Shown here: piece by piece, positions 62,601-64,000 of the stretch
Position numbering within the stretch: the first letter of the stretch is position 1
Layout of the letters: each line of letters begins with the position of its first letter
Source: Casuarius casuarius
Lineage: Eukaryota; Chordata; Aves; Casuariiformes; Casuariidae
Reading direction: 5' to 3'
DNA: 64,000 nucleotides
Assembly: GCA_003342895.1 (NCBI GenBank)
Contig: PTFA01000005.1
Span: forward strand, 5,375,327-5,439,326
Made by a program: the position numbers and the translations under genes
The notes under the pieces: model-generated
The model's input: only the letters and a program-made list of their open reading frames with translations
The model's database searches: none
Told to the model about the DNA's origin: nothing

Positions 62601-64000
62601 AGCTGTAATGATTTCTTGGAAAGGTCAATAGTATAGAGATGTTTGCATCTAACCTAACCACTTGCAACAACTGCCTGGAGCACTGCTTCACCATAGTGTT
62701 TAATGGATGTGCAATGTCAATATTAATATAGAGTCTGAGAAACTGAGGGAGTTGATTAGGGAACTCCGTTCCAATGATTTGAAGTACAAGAGTCAAGTTA
62801 TGCGCTTATGCCTCCTAGGACACTATTAGTGGTGCTGCAAAGCTGTGCTCCAAGCTGGAAAACAATGACTTCTGTGTCACAGATACCAATGAAAACTTGG
62901 TGTCGGTGTGTTCTAGTAAATGAAGAGGTTTTGGCTTTAATTCACAGAAAACAGTGTTTGCTGAAATTAGCCATGTAACACTCACTAAGACAGTCAAACC
63001 AGTTCCTCCTGAGAAGGCAAATACTGTTTTCAGGTAAATGCATCCTTGGCAGACAGTTTGGGGCCCTGGGCCCGCTTCCAACTACCTGTGTGTAAATGCA
63101 GTAGGTGTGCATCTTAGAACTAGATTTTTCTGTGTGACACTCTGATTTAGAAAAACAACCAACAAAATATCGTTGCCTTCTTTGGACAAAATATGGCCTG
63201 TGATTGCCAGAGATATAGCTGAGAATGAGAGCATGGAGAAAATAAGTAACACTATTAGCAGAGTGTAGTCATATTACCAATTCCTATTAAAAATTATGTA
63301 AGATCTTTCATTATTAGTTAGGAGTAAAATGGATATGTGAAGATCCTTCAGGGACTGAAAAGTCTAAACAAAGAGCCTGAAACATATTACACAGACCACT
63401 AAAGTCATTGAGGAAGCTGGTAAAACTTGACATCCATACTGAAAATGCAGGCCATTTGGATGGTTCATTTGGCTGATAGAGGAAAAGCTGGACGCCTGTG
63501 TGTATGTTTGTGTATATTTATGCTAGCTGCCATCACTTTATCAAAAGTGGTAGGACACAGACAGACATGTATTCACTTAAGATTGTCACCTCCAGTACGT
63601 GATTAGGTCCATAATCATCTCCGCATCCAAGAAAGGAGAGAGAAAAAGGGCAACGAATTGGCTGTTTCATTCAGGAGAACTGGGCAGCCACTGGATCTGT
63701 AAGGTCATGGCTACCCGAATGCTTTGTCCGAGTCAGCTTCAAAGATCCAACGGCCAGCAGCCGATTTCTTGTACTGATCTTGATTCTGAAGTGTAAGTAT
63801 TGGCTTAGAAAGGACAATGTGCTCTTAAAACTCTGGCTTTGATAGTGAAGCACCCCTGTTGTCATTGTGCCATCAGGCTTTTGTTATCGGCACACATGGG
63901 TGACTGGAACTGGGCAAAATATAAAGTGGAGCCCTTGAAAGCCAGAAGACTCTCTGAATATACAGTTTGATTGCTCAGACCTGTCAAAACCTCACAGTTC
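56641..64000. other. Distal region upstream of AGK, no supported gene
   Basis: 7.4 kb of unique noncoding sequence with single Ns at 58213, 58326 and 59639, a T11 run near 60789, and an A+G-rich plus-strand stretch at about 61550-62250. In the human order TMEM178B would lie beyond AGK in this direction and on the same strand. I searched by eye for its C-terminal motifs and saw none, so that gene, if present, lies past the window end. Confidence 0.65.

Noticed and set aside
63599..63796. Possible terminal exon with a following gtaagt near the window end
   Set aside because: The frame closes by itself at the gtaagt and there is no convincing acceptor. The translation matches neither TMEM178B nor any family I know.
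1..64000. CRISPR arrays, prokaryotic operons, phage or integrated viral genes
   Set aside because: No direct-repeat/spacer arrays, no dense coding, and no retroviral or DNA-virus protein motifs. Gene structure is vertebrate throughout.

Overview
The window is vertebrate nuclear DNA, most likely from a bird. It holds two multi-exon genes with GT-AG introns, two truncated copies of the CR1 LINE (the typical sauropsid/avian retrotransposon), compact introns (AGK spans about 35 kb) and CpG-island promoters. Seventeen isolated single N bases, none in an exon, suggest a draft short-read assembly. Nothing bacterial, phage-like or CRISPR-like is present, and I found no undescribed biological system. 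Most open frames are chance or shadow frames in noncoding DNA.

Layout. (1) 1-11702, plus strand: DENND11 (LCHN/KIAA1147), a DENN-domain protein. The window starts inside coding exon 1, so the promoter and the N-terminal part are outside it. Nine exons give 378 codons to a TAG at 11700-11702. (2) 11703-18745: the tail-to-tail interval. It holds the DENND11 3'UTR (poly(A) signals near 16.0-16.3 kb), a 36-nt poly-T tract, and a short AGK 3'UTR ending near 18.4 kb. (3) 18746-53570, minus strand: AGK (acylglycerol kinase, mitochondrial). All 15 coding exons were placed; they sum to 1275 nt, or 424 codons plus stop, with every splice phase consistent. The ATG lies in a CpG island at about 53330-53760. 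(4) 53760-64000: upstream of AGK, with one CR1 fragment and otherwise no gene that I can support. From memory of the human 7q34 order (TMEM178B-AGK-DENND11), TMEM178B would be the next gene, but I saw none of its exons.

The two genes are not known to act together; their adjacency is conserved synteny. AGK makes lysophosphatidic/phosphatidic acid in mitochondria and is also a TIM22 import-complex subunit. DENND11 is a probable Rab-GEF-family protein. The items most worth a second look are an AGK catalytic exon that could be skipped in frame and has a weak donor, a palindromic 36-bp tandem duplication just inside AGK intron 4, and possible 3' overlap of the convergent transcripts.
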